DNA of 64,000 bases from Burkholderia sp. WAC0059 (GCF_002870125.1 NZ_PNEO01000003.1:274934-338933), one strand, 5' to 3'; shown: positions 10,702 through 19,890, numbered from the stretch's first letter. Notes: a model not told the origin generated them from the sequence alone. Made by a program: numbers and translations.

Positions 10702-11748
10702 ATGATCTATCCGTGGCAAACCGACGACTGGACGCGCCTGCAGCAACTGCGCGGGCATTGGCCCCACGCGCTGCTGCTGCACGGCCAGGCCGGCATCGGC
10801 AAGCTGCATTTCGCCCGGCACCTGGCGCAGGGGCTGCTCTGCGAGACGCCCCAGCCGAACGGCGAGCCGTGCGGCACCTGCCCGGCCTGCCGCTGGTTCT
10901 CGCAGGGCAATCATCCCGACTACCGCATCGTCGTGCCGGAGGCGCTGGCCGCCGAAGCAGGCCAGGGCGCGGGCGGCGACGAGCCGGCCGGCAAGGCCGC
11001 GGAGGCCGACGGCGACGAGGGCGGCAAGAAAGGCCGGGCGCCGAGCCGGGAAATCCGCATCGAGCAGGTGCGCTCGCTGCTCGATTTCAGCGGCGTCGGC
11101 TCGCATCGCGGCGGCATGCGCGTCGTCGTGCTGTATCCGGCCGAGGCGCTCAACGTCGCGGCGGCCAACGCGCTGCTGAAGACGCTCGAGGAACCGCCCG
11201 CCGGCGTCGTGTTCCTGCTCGTGTCGGCCCGTATCGACCGGCTGCTGCCGACCATCGTCAGCCGCTGCCGCCAGTGGCCGATGGGCTCGCCCTCGCCGCA
11301 GGCCGCCGAGGCCTGGCTGGTCGCGCAAGGCGTCGACGAGGCAGCGGCGCTGCTCGCCGAGGCCGGCGGCGCGCCGCTGGCCGCCCGTGCGCTCGCGCAG
11401 GACGAGAGCCGCGTGCTGCGCGACTGGACGCTCGGACAACTGGCGGCCGGCGCCGGCTGCGACGCGTTCGCCTGCGGCGAGGCGCTGCAAAAGCTGCCGG
11501 TGCCGCTCGTGCTCGGCTGGTTGCAGCGCTGGCTTTACGATCTGCTGGCCGAGCGCGCGGCCGGGCGGCCGCGCTATTTCCCGCACGCGGGCGCCTCGCT
11601 CGCGCGCTGCGCGCAACGGCTCGATCCGGCCGCGCTCGCAACCTTCATGCGGACCGTCACACGCCAGCGCGCCGTCGAAAACCATCCGCTCAACGCGCGG
11701 CTCGTTTTCGAGGCGCTGTTTCTCGGCTATCGTGAGCTGTTCGACTGA
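10702..11748 (+). CDS. holB: DNA polymerase III subunit delta'
   Basis: The 348-residue clamp-loader subunit has HALLLHGQAGIGK (degenerate P-loop), the zinc-finger CETPQPNGEPCGTCPACRWF, an acidic low-complexity insertion at about residues 85-110 (GGDEPAGKAAEADGDEGGKK), then IRIEQVRSLLDF, ANALLKTLEEPP and IDRLLPTIVSRCRQW. Together these define HolB. ATG 10702 is used; a TTG four codons earlier is possible. No clear Shine-Dalgarno is visible in the AT-rich leader. Confidence 0.94.
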   Translation: MIYPWQTDDWTRLQQLRGHWPHALLLHGQAGIGKLHFARHLAQGLLCETPQPNGEPCGTCPACRWFSQGNHPDYRIVVPEALAAEAGQGAGGDEPAGKAAEADGDEGGKKGRAPSREIRIEQVRSLLDFSGVGSHRGGMRVVVLYPAEALNVAAANALLKTLEEPPAGVVFLLVSARIDRLLPTIVSRCRQWPMGSPSPQAAEAWLVAQGVDEAAALLAEAGGAPLAARALAQDESRVLRDWTLGQLAAGAGCDAFACGEALQKLPVPLVLGWLQRWLYDLLAERAAGRPRYFPHAGASLARCAQRLDPAALATFMRTVTRQRAVENHPLNARLVFEALFLGYRELFD

Positions 11749-11835
11749 CGCGCCCGGGCTCACGCCGATTTACGCCGACCCGCCCGCTTTTCCGGCCTGC
11801 CGCCTTCCGAAATCCGCCTCATTTTCCCGCACGCC

Positions 11836-12348
11836 ATGAGCCTTGCCTTCCGCGACGCCACGCTCGACGACTTGCCCGCGATCGTCGAGATCTATAACGC
11901 CACGGTGCCGTCCCGGCAGGTGACGGCGGACCTCGAGCCCGTCAGCGTCGAGAGCCGTCTGCCGTGGTTTCGCGCGCACGGCCCGGACACGCGGCCGCTC
12001 TGGGTCGTCGAGGAGGCGGGGCGCGTCGTCGCCTGGCTGAGCTTTTCGGACTTCTACGGCCGCCCGGCCTACCGGCACACGGCCGAAGTCAGCATCTATC
12101 TGGCCGAGGCCGCGCGCGGCAAGGGGCTGGGGCGGCAACTGCTCGCCGCGGCGCTCGAGGCGGCGCCGCGCCTTCGCATCGACACGGTGCTCGGCTTCGT
12201 CTTCGGTCACAATGAGCCGAGCCTGCGGCTCTTTCGCCGCTTCGGCTTCGAGCCGTGGGGAACGCTGCCGCGCGTCGCGGTGCTCGACGGCGTGGAGCGC
12301 GATCTCGTGATTCTCGGCAAGCGCATGGCCGGCGCCGGACCCGCCTGA
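11836..12348 (+). CDS. GNAT N-acetyltransferase (phosphinothricin/MnaT type)
   Basis: A 170-residue GNAT enzyme: RDATLDDLPAIVEIYNATV at the N-terminus, HTAEVSIYLAEAARGKGLGRQLL as the acetyl-CoA pyrophosphate loop (R/Q-x-x-G-x-G/A type) and LGFVFGHNEPSLRLFRRFGFEPWG near the end. This arrangement matches the Pat/YncA group that acetylates methionine derivatives or phosphinothricin-like amines. The substrate cannot be read from sequence. It lies between holB and tatD. Confidence 0.88.
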   Translation: MSLAFRDATLDDLPAIVEIYNATVPSRQVTADLEPVSVESRLPWFRAHGPDTRPLWVVEEAGRVVAWLSFSDFYGRPAYRHTAEVSIYLAEAARGKGLGRQLLAAALEAAPRLRIDTVLGFVFGHNEPSLRLFRRFGFEPWGTLPRVAVLDGVERDLVILGKRMAGAGPA

Positions 12349-12419
12349 GCGGCCCCGCAGTTTCGCGCGCCCCTCGCGCCGGCCCGTTTCGTCATCAGCA
12401 CTCGTTGCAGGATTTGTCC

Positions 12420-13211
12420 ATGTTCGTCGACTCGCATTGCCACATCAACTTCGAAGGCCTCGCCGAGCGCCTGCCGCAGGTGCTCGAAAACATGCGCGAG
12501 CACGCCGTCACGCACGCGCTATGCGTGTCGGTCGATCTCGAAACGCTGCCGGCCGTGCTGGCCGTCGCCGAGGCCTGGGAGAACGTTTACGCGTCGGTCG
12601 GCGTGCATCCGGACCACGAGGACGCGAAGGAACCCAGCGTCGCCGAGCTCGTCGAGCTGGCCCGGCACCCGAAGGTCGTGGCGATCGGCGAAACGGGGCT
12701 CGATTACTACCGGCTGGGCGAGCGGACGATCGCCGACATGGAATGGCAGCGCGAGCGCTTCCGCACACACATCCGCGCCGCGCACGCGAGCGGCAAGCCG
12801 CTCATCATCCATACGCGCGCGTCGGCCGACGACACGCTGCGCATCATGGAAGAGGAGCGCGCCGGCGTGCCGGGCGGCGTGATGCACTGCTTCACCGAGC
12901 CCTGGCCCGTCGCCGAGCGGGCGCTCGCGCAGAATTTCCACATCTCGCTTTCGGGCATCGTCACGTTCAAGAGCGCGGCCGACGTGCAGGACGTCTCGCG
13001 CCGCGTGCCGCTCGCGCGGCTGCTGATCGAAACCGACTCGCCTTATCTCGCGCCCGTGCCTTATCGGGGCAAACCCAATGAACCTGCTTACGTCAGCCAT
13101 GTCGGAAGATTCATTGCGCAGCAGCGCGGGCTGTCGGACACCGAGCTCGGCGATGCGACCACGCGGAATTTTTTCCGGTTGTTCCGGATTCCGGGCGCCG
13201 CGGCAGCCTAG
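12420..13211 (+). CDS. TatD-family metal-dependent deoxyribonuclease
   Basis: A 263-residue TIM-barrel hydrolase. Metal ligands are visible: H6 and H8 in DSHCHINF, the Glu of AIGETGLDYY, the His of IIHTRASADD and of GVMHCFTEPW, and the Asp of LIETDSPYLAPVPYRGKPNEP. TatD/YcfH proteins are 3'-5' DNases involved in DNA quality control. The start at MFVDSHCH is the invariant family start; a longer in-frame extension was discarded. Confidence 0.94.
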   Translation: MFVDSHCHINFEGLAERLPQVLENMREHAVTHALCVSVDLETLPAVLAVAEAWENVYASVGVHPDHEDAKEPSVAELVELARHPKVVAIGETGLDYYRLGERTIADMEWQRERFRTHIRAAHASGKPLIIHTRASADDTLRIMEEERAGVPGGVMHCFTEPWPVAERALAQNFHISLSGIVTFKSAADVQDVSRRVPLARLLIETDSPYLAPVPYRGKPNEPAYVSHVGRFIAQQRGLSDTELGDATTRNFFRLFRIPGAAAA

Positions 13212-13271
13212 TCTTTCTGCTTGCAATACTCAATATTATCAATAACATATTTGAATATTTTAAGGTAAAAA
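13212..13271 (+). promoter_or_regulatory. AT-rich leader upstream of the ankyrin gene
   Basis: A 60-base AT-rich gap between tatD and the ankyrin gene. It holds TCAATAACAT at 13239-13248, again 23 bases before the ATG, and an AAGG ribosome site six bases from the start. It matches the holB leader in composition, in the 10-mer and in the spacing. Confidence 0.5.
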
Positions 13272-14000
13272 ATGAGTTCAATTCCGGCATTCGGCATCGT
13301 TTTCCCGACTCGTTTCGCTTCTCCGCTGCGCCGCGCGCTCGCCGTGGCCGCGACGCTGGCCTGCGCCGCCGGCGCGCTGCTGGGGGCCGCGCCGGCCCAC
13401 GCCGCGTCGCTCGATTCCTATGTGAAGGCCGTCACGTTCGACGACGATTCGGCCGTCCGCAAGGATCTCGCGGCCGGCATGGATCCGAACGCGGTCGACG
13501 AGCACGGCACGCCGGTGCTCGTGCTGGCCGCGCGCGACAAGTCGGACAAGGTCGCGGCGCTCCTGATCGCCGATCCGAAGATCAACCTCGAAGCCGGGGA
13601 CAGCGCCGGCGAGACCGCGCTGATGTTCGCCGCGCTGAACGGCGACCTCACGCTTGCCCAGCTCCTCGTGGACAAGGGCGCCGAGGTGAACCGCAAGGGC
13701 TGGACGCCGCTGCACTACGCGGCGACGAACGGCCACGACGACGTGGCCCGCCTGCTGATCGACCATTCGGCCTACGTCGACGCGGGCTCGCCGAACGGCA
13801 CGACCCCGCTGATGATGGCCGCGCGCGGCGACCACCTCTCGACCATCAGGCTGCTGCTCGACCACGGCGCGGACCTGAACGCGAAGAACCAGATCGGCCT
13901 GACGGCGCTCGATTTCGCGAAGCAGTACAAGGCGCCCGACGCGATCAAGGACCTCACTGCGCGCACGCAGCAGGCGCCGGCCGGAACGGAGGCGCAGTAA
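13272..14000 (+). CDS. Exported ankyrin-repeat protein
   Basis: A 242-residue protein with a long signal peptide (Arg-rich n-region, then VAATLACAAGALLGAAPAHA), so it is probably periplasmic. At least four ankyrin repeats follow, for example GTPVLVLAARDKSDKVAALL, GETALMFAALNGDLTLAQLL, WTPLHYAATNGHDDVARLL, GTTPLMMAARGDHLSTIRLL and GLTALDFAKQYKAPDAI. Ankyrin repeats are protein-binding; the partner is unknown. Its AT-rich leader is described separately. Confidence 0.9.
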   Translation: MSSIPAFGIVFPTRFASPLRRALAVAATLACAAGALLGAAPAHAASLDSYVKAVTFDDDSAVRKDLAAGMDPNAVDEHGTPVLVLAARDKSDKVAALLIADPKINLEAGDSAGETALMFAALNGDLTLAQLLVDKGAEVNRKGWTPLHYAATNGHDDVARLLIDHSAYVDAGSPNGTTPLMMAARGDHLSTIRLLLDHGADLNAKNQIGLTALDFAKQYKAPDAIKDLTARTQQAPAGTEAQ

Positions 14001-14118
14001 AACCGTGCAAAATGGCGGGACGACATTTCATGCGGCGCGCCGCGGCCCGGCCCGCGCGCCTCGCGCCCGGGCGTCCGCCCGGCCGCGCGCATCCATTCGT
14101 ATCGAACAAGGGAAATCC

Positions 14119-14475
14119 ATGCTGCGGATTCTGCTCGGCGTCGGCGTGCTCGCGCTGCCGCTCTCGGCCGCCGCGTTTACGGCGAGCGACCTCAACCGGA
14201 TGTGCGCGAGGACGGACATCGCCTCGCGCAGCGCCTGCGCGGCCTACATCGAGGGCGCGGCCGACGGCGTGTTCAACACGATCGACGCGATCGGCGGCAC
14301 GACGGGCCCGCTCGTCGGCCAGTATTTCTGCCTGCCGCCCGACGTGCGCTCGGCCCAACTGACCGACGCGGTACGCAAGTACATCGCCGACAACCCGAAC
14401 ATCGCCGGCTACAACGCGAGCACGGCCGTGTCGCTGGGGCTCGGCAAGGCGTATCCCTGTCGCGACGGCAGCTAG
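14119..14475 (+). CDS. Exported Rap1a/Tai-like small protein
   Basis: A 118-residue protein with a cleavable signal peptide (LRILLGVGVLALPLSAAAF) and four Cys residues suited to two disulfides. The RMCARTD...ACAAYIEGAADGVFNTID and YFCLPPDVRSAQLTDAVRKYIADNP layout matches the Rap1a/Tai domain, first described as type VI amidase immunity proteins but common as stand-alone periplasmic proteins. No T6SS amidase lies beside it, so an immunity role is not supported here. The ATG at 14119 follows an AGGGAAAT ribosome site. Confidence 0.75.
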   Translation: MLRILLGVGVLALPLSAAAFTASDLNRMCARTDIASRSACAAYIEGAADGVFNTIDAIGGTTGPLVGQYFCLPPDVRSAQLTDAVRKYIADNPNIAGYNASTAVSLGLGKAYPCRDGS

Positions 14476-14640
14476 TCCCGGCCTCCCGGCCGGACGTGAC
14501 CGGAGGCGGCCAGCGCCACCGGTCGTATCCGGCCGCCGCATCCCGTTCCGGCCCGGCCCGCGCGCGGCGCGCCGGAGCCGGTCGAACGGACGCCGTCGCG
14601 GACACTCCGCCCGCGACGCCTCACGAGGAGCAGGCTGCCG

Positions 14641-15990
14641 ATGTTGACCGCCGACGATCTCGCCCGCTTCACCGACGCACCGCTTCATAGCTGGCCGGGC
14701 GTTTTCATCGCCACGGCCGTCGCGCTCGTCTTCGCGCTGGGCGTGCACCGCGTCGGCAGCCGGATCGTGCGACGCGTCGCGCGACCCTATCCGCTCATCA
14801 GCGTATTCGTGCGCAACGTCGAGCGGCCCGCGCTGGCCGTGCTCGTCGTTCTTGCGCTCGAAATCGTCTGGTGGGAGGCGCCCGACACGCTGCGCTTCGT
14901 CGCGAGCCTGCGCGACCTGACCGCGTTCGCGCTGATCGCGGCCATCACCTGGCTTTCCGTGCGCTGCGCGGCGGCCATCGGCGAGGCGATCATCGCCGCC
15001 CATCCGCTCGACATCGCCGACAACCTCCAGGCCCGCAGCATTCATACGCAGGCGCGCGTGCTGGCGCGCTCGGTGATGGTCGTGATCGTCATCGTCGGCC
15101 TCGGCGCCGCGCTGATGACCTTTCCGGACGTGCGCCAGTTCGGCGCGAGCCTGCTTGCGTCGGCGGGCGTGGCCGGCCTCGTCGCCGGGATCGCGGCACG
15201 CCCCGTGCTCGGCAATCTGATTGCCGGGCTGCAGATCGCGCTGTCGCAGCCGATCCGGCTCGACGACGTGGTCGTGATCGAGGGGGAGTGGGGCCGCATC
15301 GAGGAAATTACCGGTACTTACGTCTCGGTGCGGATCTGGGACCAGCGGCGGCTGATCGTGCCGTTGCAGTGGTTCATCGAGAATCCGTTCGCCAACTGGA
15401 CCCGCAGCAACTCGCAGATCATCGGCACGGTGTTTCTGTGGGTGGACTACCGGATGCCGCTCGAACCGCTGCGCGAGGAGCTCGCGCGCGCCGTCGGGCA
15501 GGCGCCCGAGTGGGACGGGCGCGTGCAGGTGCTGCAGGTGACCGACATGAGCGAGCACGCGATGCAGCTACGCGCGCTGGTCAGCTCGCAGGACTCGGGG
15601 TTGAACTGGGACCTGCGTTGCCGCGTGCGCGAGGCGCTGCTCGACTTCATGAACCTGCGGTATCCGCAATTCCTGCCGCGCGCGCGGGCGGAGATTTCGA
15701 CCGGGATCGAACCCAGCGCCGGCGAGCTGCCGGGCTGGCGGCGCGGTACTCATCCGCCGGCCGCGTCGAGCACAGCGGCCGATACCGAGGCCGATCCGGT
15801 GGCGGGCCGCGGGTTGCATGCGACGACGGTGCAGTCGCCTCAACCGCATCAATCGGCACCGTCGGCGGAGTCGGTTCGGTCGGCCGATTCCGCGCCGGAC
15901 GCTGCCGAACGCGACAACCGCGACAACCGCGACGGACAGGGCGTCGAGGCGGCCGAACGGGCGCCGCGCGCCGGGTTCGAATCGAACTGA
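14641..15990 (+). CDS. MscS-family mechanosensitive ion channel
   Basis: A 449-residue membrane protein with about four N-terminal transmembrane helices, then the pore-lining and beta-domain region GASLLASAGVAGLVAGIAAR, NLIAGLQIALSQPIRLDDVV, GRIEEITGTYVSVRIWDQRR and FIENPFANWTR. These are signatures of small-conductance mechanosensitive channels that release solutes under hypo-osmotic shock. The last 90 residues are a hydrophilic Ser/Ala/Asp-rich tail beyond the usual fold. otsA, which makes the osmolyte precursor trehalose-6-phosphate, follows closely, consistent with an osmotic theme. Confidence 0.9.
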   Translation: MLTADDLARFTDAPLHSWPGVFIATAVALVFALGVHRVGSRIVRRVARPYPLISVFVRNVERPALAVLVVLALEIVWWEAPDTLRFVASLRDLTAFALIAAITWLSVRCAAAIGEAIIAAHPLDIADNLQARSIHTQARVLARSVMVVIVIVGLGAALMTFPDVRQFGASLLASAGVAGLVAGIAARPVLGNLIAGLQIALSQPIRLDDVVVIEGEWGRIEEITGTYVSVRIWDQRRLIVPLQWFIENPFANWTRSNSQIIGTVFLWVDYRMPLEPLREELARAVGQAPEWDGRVQVLQVTDMSEHAMQLRALVSSQDSGLNWDLRCRVREALLDFMNLRYPQFLPRARAEISTGIEPSAGELPGWRRGTHPPAASSTAADTEADPVAGRGLHATTVQSPQPHQSAPSAESVRSADSAPDAAERDNRDNRDGQGVEAAERAPRAGFESN

Positions 15991-16037
15991 CGAGGGGCGC
16001 TCGGACAGGAGAGCGCTCGACAGGAGGACATACGGAA

Positions 16038-17453
16038 ATGGGCAGGCTGATTGTCGTGTCGAACCGGGTGACGACGCCCAGCGAGAAAGGCTCGGCCGGC
16101 GGGCTCGCCGTCGGCGTGTCCGGCGCGCTCAAGGATGCGGGCGGCGGCGTCTGGTTCGGCTGGAGCGGCGACGTCGTCAGCGAGACGGTGGCCAACGCGG
16201 GGCCGACGCTGGTGCAGGACGGTCCCGTCACGTTCGCGACCGTCGGGCTCACGCGCAAGGACTACGACCAGTATTACCGCGGCTTCTCGAACGCGACGCT
16301 GTGGCCGGTCTTTCACTACCGCAACGATCTGGCGCGCTACGAGCGCGACGAATACGCCGGCTATCGCCGCGTGAACGCGTGGCTCGCGCACAAGCTGATG
16401 CCGCTCATCGAGCCCGACGACATCATCTGGGTCCACGACTATCACCTGATTCCGTTCGCCGAGGCGCTGCGCGCCGAGGGCATCGCGAACCGGATCGGCT
16501 TTTTCCTGCATATTCCGTTTCCGGCGCCGCAGGTGCTCCTGACGATCCCGCCGCACGAGGAACTCGTCAAGTCGCTGTGCTGCTACGACCTGCTGGGCTT
16601 CCAGATCCGCAGCGACCAGGAGGCGTTTCACGATTACCTCACGCGCTATGCGCACGGCACCGTGCACCAGCAGGGCGAAGCGGGCGAGGCCGAGGCGTTC
16701 GGGCGCGCGCTGCGTACCGGCGTCTACCGGATCGGCGTGTTTCCGGACGAGATCGCGCGGCAGGCCGAGCGCTACGAAAGCCGCCAGCACGTGCTCGACC
16801 TGAAGCAGAGCCTCGAAGGCCGCAAGCTCATCATGAGCGTGGATCGGCTCGATTATTCGAAGGGGCTCGTCGAGCGTTTCCGCGCGTTCGAGCAACTGCT
16901 CGAACGCGCGCCGCAATGGCGCGGCAACGTCACGCTGGTGCAGATCGCGCCGCCGACGCGCTCGGACGTCGCGACCTACCAGGCGATTCGCGAGGAACTG
17001 GAGGGCGAGGCAGGACGCATCAACGGGCGCTACTCGGGCCTCGACTACACGCCGATCCGCTATCTGAGCCAGAGCTACGACCGCTGGAAGCTGATGTCGC
17101 TGTTTCGCGAGTCGCAGATCGGCTTCGTCACGCCGCTGCACGACGGCATGAATCTCGTCGCCAAGGAGTACGTGGCCGCGCAGAATCCCCTCGATCCGGG
17201 CGTGCTGGTGCTGTCGGTCTTCGCAGGCGCGGCGGCAGAGCTGAGCGGCGCGCTGCTCGTCAATCCGCACGACGCGCTCGGCATGTGCGAAGCGCTCCAG
17301 CAGGCCCTTTCGATGCCGCTCGAAGAACGCAAGGCGCGCTACGAAACGAACATGACGGCGCTGCGGCGCAACGACCTCGGCGTCTGGCGCGATACGTTCC
17401 TGCGGGATTTGCGCGGTACGCCGGGCAGGGAGGGCAGTACGTCGTCCTCCTGA
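16038..17453 (+). CDS. otsA: Alpha,alpha-trehalose-phosphate synthase (UDP-forming)
   Basis: A GT20 enzyme that joins glucose-6-phosphate and UDP-glucose. The 471-residue protein starts MGRLIVVSNRVTTP and shows GGLAVGVSGAL, WVHDYHLIPFAEALR, IGFFLHIPFP, MSVDRLDYSKGLVERFRAF, the TPLHDGMNLVAKEYVA acceptor/donor segment and LLVNPHDALGMCEAL. A strong AGGAGG at 16022-16027 sets this ATG. otsB is not in the window. It is placed just after the MscS gene. Confidence 0.96.
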   Translation: MGRLIVVSNRVTTPSEKGSAGGLAVGVSGALKDAGGGVWFGWSGDVVSETVANAGPTLVQDGPVTFATVGLTRKDYDQYYRGFSNATLWPVFHYRNDLARYERDEYAGYRRVNAWLAHKLMPLIEPDDIIWVHDYHLIPFAEALRAEGIANRIGFFLHIPFPAPQVLLTIPPHEELVKSLCCYDLLGFQIRSDQEAFHDYLTRYAHGTVHQQGEAGEAEAFGRALRTGVYRIGVFPDEIARQAERYESRQHVLDLKQSLEGRKLIMSVDRLDYSKGLVERFRAFEQLLERAPQWRGNVTLVQIAPPTRSDVATYQAIREELEGEAGRINGRYSGLDYTPIRYLSQSYDRWKLMSLFRESQIGFVTPLHDGMNLVAKEYVAAQNPLDPGVLVLSVFAGAAAELSGALLVNPHDALGMCEALQQALSMPLEERKARYETNMTALRRNDLGVWRDTFLRDLRGTPGREGSTSSS

Positions 17454-17703
17454 CGACAGCGCAACGCAGGGTTTGTATCCGCATGTAACAAGACGCAGAA
17501 TTTGCAAGACATGCGGCGTTTGGGCCCGGTTTACCGAATAATCGGGCACCACCGCGCCGCGCGCGGCCTCACGGCGCACCTGCCAACCCGGTTTGCACCG
17601 CTGCCATACAATGTCCGTCTGACTGCCGCATGCCCCGGCTGCGCGCCTGTTCTGGATCGGACAGCTTCCTGCCGCGGCGAGCGCGTTGCATCTGGAGACT
17701 TCC

Positions 17704-18771
17704 ATGAGAATTGCTCAGATCGCTCCGCTCACGGAGTCGGTGCCGCCGAGGCTGTACGGCGGCACCGAGCGGGCGGTGTCGTACATTACGGAAGCGCTGG
17801 TCGATCTCGGCCACGACGTGACGCTGTTCGCGAGCGGCGACTCGATCACGCGCGCGAAGCTCGAGGCCGTCTGGCCGCGCGCGCTGCGGCTCGACCCCGG
17901 CATCCGCGACCGGATCGCGCCGCACATGGTGCTGATGGAGACGGTACGTCGACAGGCCGACCAGTTCGATGTCCTGCACTTTCACATGGACTACCACTCG
18001 TTCTCCGTGTTCAAGCGCCAGGAAACGCCGTTCGTGACCACGATCCACGGCCGGCTCGACTTGCCGGAGCAGCAGCCGGTGTTCGAGACGTTCGCCACCA
18101 TGCCGCTCGTGTCGATTTCGAACGCGCAGCGCCACCCGTTGCCGAAGGCGAAATGGCTGACCACGATCCATCACGGGCTGCCGGAACGGCTTTACGTGCC
18201 GCAGCCTGTCGAGCCGCGCTATCTCGCGTTTCTCGGCCGCATCTCGCCCGAAAAGCGCGTGGACCGCGCGATCGGCATTGCCCGGCGCTGCGGCCTGCCG
18301 ATCCGCATTGCGGCAAAGGTCGACGAGGAGGATCGGGACTACTTCGAGCGCGAGATCCAGCCGATGCTCGATCAGGCCGACGTGGAATACATCGGCGAAA
18401 TATCGGACGACGAGAAGGCCGAATTCCTCTCGGGCGCCCATGCGTTGCTGTTCCCGGTCGACTGGCCCGAGCCGTTCGGCCTCGTGATGATCGAGGCGAT
18501 GGCCTGCGGCACGCCCGTCATCGCATTTAACCGCGGAGCCGTGCACGAGGTGGTGGAGGACGGCGTGACGGGTTTCATCGTCGAGGACGAGATCGGCGCG
18601 GTGGCGGCAGTGAACCGGCTGCACAAGATTACGCGCGAGGGCGTGCGCAGGCGATTCGAGGAGCGCTTCACCTCGAGCCGGATGGCGCAGCAATACGTCG
18701 AGGTCTACCAGAGCGTGATTCGCGCGCATCGCCGCGCGCGCTTGAGAGTGATCGACACGTCCGCGCACTGA
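17704..18771 (+). CDS. GT4-family glycosyltransferase
   Basis: A 355-residue GT-B enzyme. The N-terminal acceptor domain starts MRIAQIAPLTESVPPRLYGG, then TERAVSYITEALVDLGHDVTL; the donor domain has LAFLGRISPEKRVDRAIGIA and the E-x7-E type PFGLVMIEAMACGTPVIAF, followed by GAVHEVVEDGVTGFIVED. It is likely involved in a glycan or trehalose-like product near otsA, but the acceptor is unknown. GGAGA lies eight bases before the ATG; a reading frame starting six codons earlier is less likely. Confidence 0.88.
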   Translation: MRIAQIAPLTESVPPRLYGGTERAVSYITEALVDLGHDVTLFASGDSITRAKLEAVWPRALRLDPGIRDRIAPHMVLMETVRRQADQFDVLHFHMDYHSFSVFKRQETPFVTTIHGRLDLPEQQPVFETFATMPLVSISNAQRHPLPKAKWLTTIHHGLPERLYVPQPVEPRYLAFLGRISPEKRVDRAIGIARRCGLPIRIAAKVDEEDRDYFEREIQPMLDQADVEYIGEISDDEKAEFLSGAHALLFPVDWPEPFGLVMIEAMACGTPVIAFNRGAVHEVVEDGVTGFIVEDEIGAVAAVNRLHKITREGVRRRFEERFTSSRMAQQYVEVYQSVIRAHRRARLRVIDTSAH

Positions 18772-18814
18772 GGCGGGTTCGAATCGCGGAAAAAAGCGAG
18801 GACAGGAAAAGACG

Positions 18815-18875
18815 GAAAAAATGGAGGGGCCGGGAGGCAGAACGACCGCCGATGCGGTGCTCCGCCTCCCGGCCC
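18815..18875 (-). terminator. Hairpin terminator of the SYLF lipoprotein gene
   Basis: Twelve-base perfect arms GGGCCGGGAGGC (18827-18838) and GCCTCCCGGCCC (18864-18875) lie between convergent genes. On the minus strand the hairpin is followed by CTCCATTTTTT, giving the T run expected for rho-independent termination of the SYLF gene. Confidence 0.75.
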
Positions 18876-18899
18876 GTAGGCGGACCGGGGCCGCCGGGA

Positions 18900-19487
18900 T
18901 CAGATGTTCAGGCGCGAAACCTTCGTGCCCGAGAGCGACAGGTCGCCCATCAGGCCGCTGTTGGTCAGCACGAAGACCTCTACCGGACTGGTGGCCGTCG
19001 TCGTGTCGATCGCGCCGTTGGCGCCGACCTTGACGATCGCGACCGACGCGTCGCCGCCCGCGGACCAGCCGTCGGAGCTGCGGAAGCGGGCGAGCGCGTC
19101 CTGCGTCATGAACAGGAAGATGATGGCCTTCGACTGGGCGCCGATTTGCGCGCCGAACGAGGCGGACGTGGTGCTGTAGTAGCCGACGGTGCCGCCGCCC
19201 ACGCGCAGCGCGCCTTCGCCGTATTGCGCGCCGACCACGAAGCCCGCCTGCAGCACGGACGGGAACACGAGCACGCCGCGCGCCTTGCCGACCAGTTCCC
19301 GCGAGCCGGGCACGGTCTGATACAGGCGGGCCAGCGTGCTGTCGACGCTGGCGTTGATCGACTGACGCTTCGACGAATCGACCGCGTGATTGGCGGGCTG
19401 ATCGGTCGTGGTCGTGCAGCCGGCCAGCGCGAGGCCGCCCAGTGCGAGTGCAGCGGAAGTGTTCAGGATGAACCTGCGTCTTTGCAT
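18900..19487 (-). CDS. SYLF-domain lipoprotein (BPSL1445-like)
   Basis: A 195-residue envelope protein. The N-terminus MQRRRFILNTSAALALGGLALAGC (split here into the RRRFIL motif, a hydrophobic core and the LAGC lipobox) suggests a lipoprotein, possibly Tat-exported because of the twin-Arg RRRF. The SYLF/Ysc84 domain follows with ARGVLVFPSVLQAGFVVG, YGEGALRVGG and VGYYSTTSASFGAQIGAQ, ending in TKVSRLNI. SYLF proteins bind lipids. CGGAGAAAA precedes the ATG. The 400 bases upstream hold only a terminator hairpin and no gene I could support. Confidence 0.88.
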   Translation of the reverse strand: MQRRRFILNTSAALALGGLALAGCTTTTDQPANHAVDSSKRQSINASVDSTLARLYQTVPGSRELVGKARGVLVFPSVLQAGFVVGAQYGEGALRVGGGTVGYYSTTSASFGAQIGAQSKAIIFLFMTQDALARFRSSDGWSAGGDASVAIVKVGANGAIDTTTATSPVEVFVLTNSGLMGDLSLSGTKVSRLNI

Positions 19488-19809
19488 TTTTTTCTCCGTT
19501 ATGGTTTCCGGATTGGATACCGTGTTGCGTCGAAACGCGACCCGGCACGTTTTTGTTATATCACAGCGCCTGAACGGGACGCGTTGAGCGCGCGCAGCCC
19601 GACCTGGGGCAAAAACCCTTGTGCGGCGGGCATTTGCGCGATCGCCTGGACGACCTGCGCCGGATGCCGGACCGCTCGCGGGGCTGGGCGGGACCGCGCG
19701 TTCGCGGGCCGCAACGGCACCGGACGAGCGTCCCGGACAAGCCTGCGCACGTTCCGTTCCCGGGGCGGGAGGCGCCGCTGCCGGGCTGTGCGAAACGCGG
19801 AAAGGCAAC

Positions 19810-19854
19810 GGGGCATGGCAATCCGCCCCTAAGGCGGGCGGCCTGCCATGCCCC
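19810..19854 (-). terminator. Hairpin downstream of psiF
   Basis: Perfect 11-base arms GGGGCATGGCA and TGCCATGCCCC flank a second inner inverted repeat (CCGCCC / GGGCGG). The element sits 36 bases after the psiF stop on the minus strand. The T run after it is weak, so it may act mainly as an RNA stabiliser. Confidence 0.6.
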
Positions 19855-19890
19855 GGAAAAAGACGGGATTGGTAAAGCAAGGAAAGCGGG

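Noticed and set aside
15849..17705. A 618-codon frame on the minus strand
   Set aside because: It lies entirely antisense to otsA and the MscS tail and has no family features.
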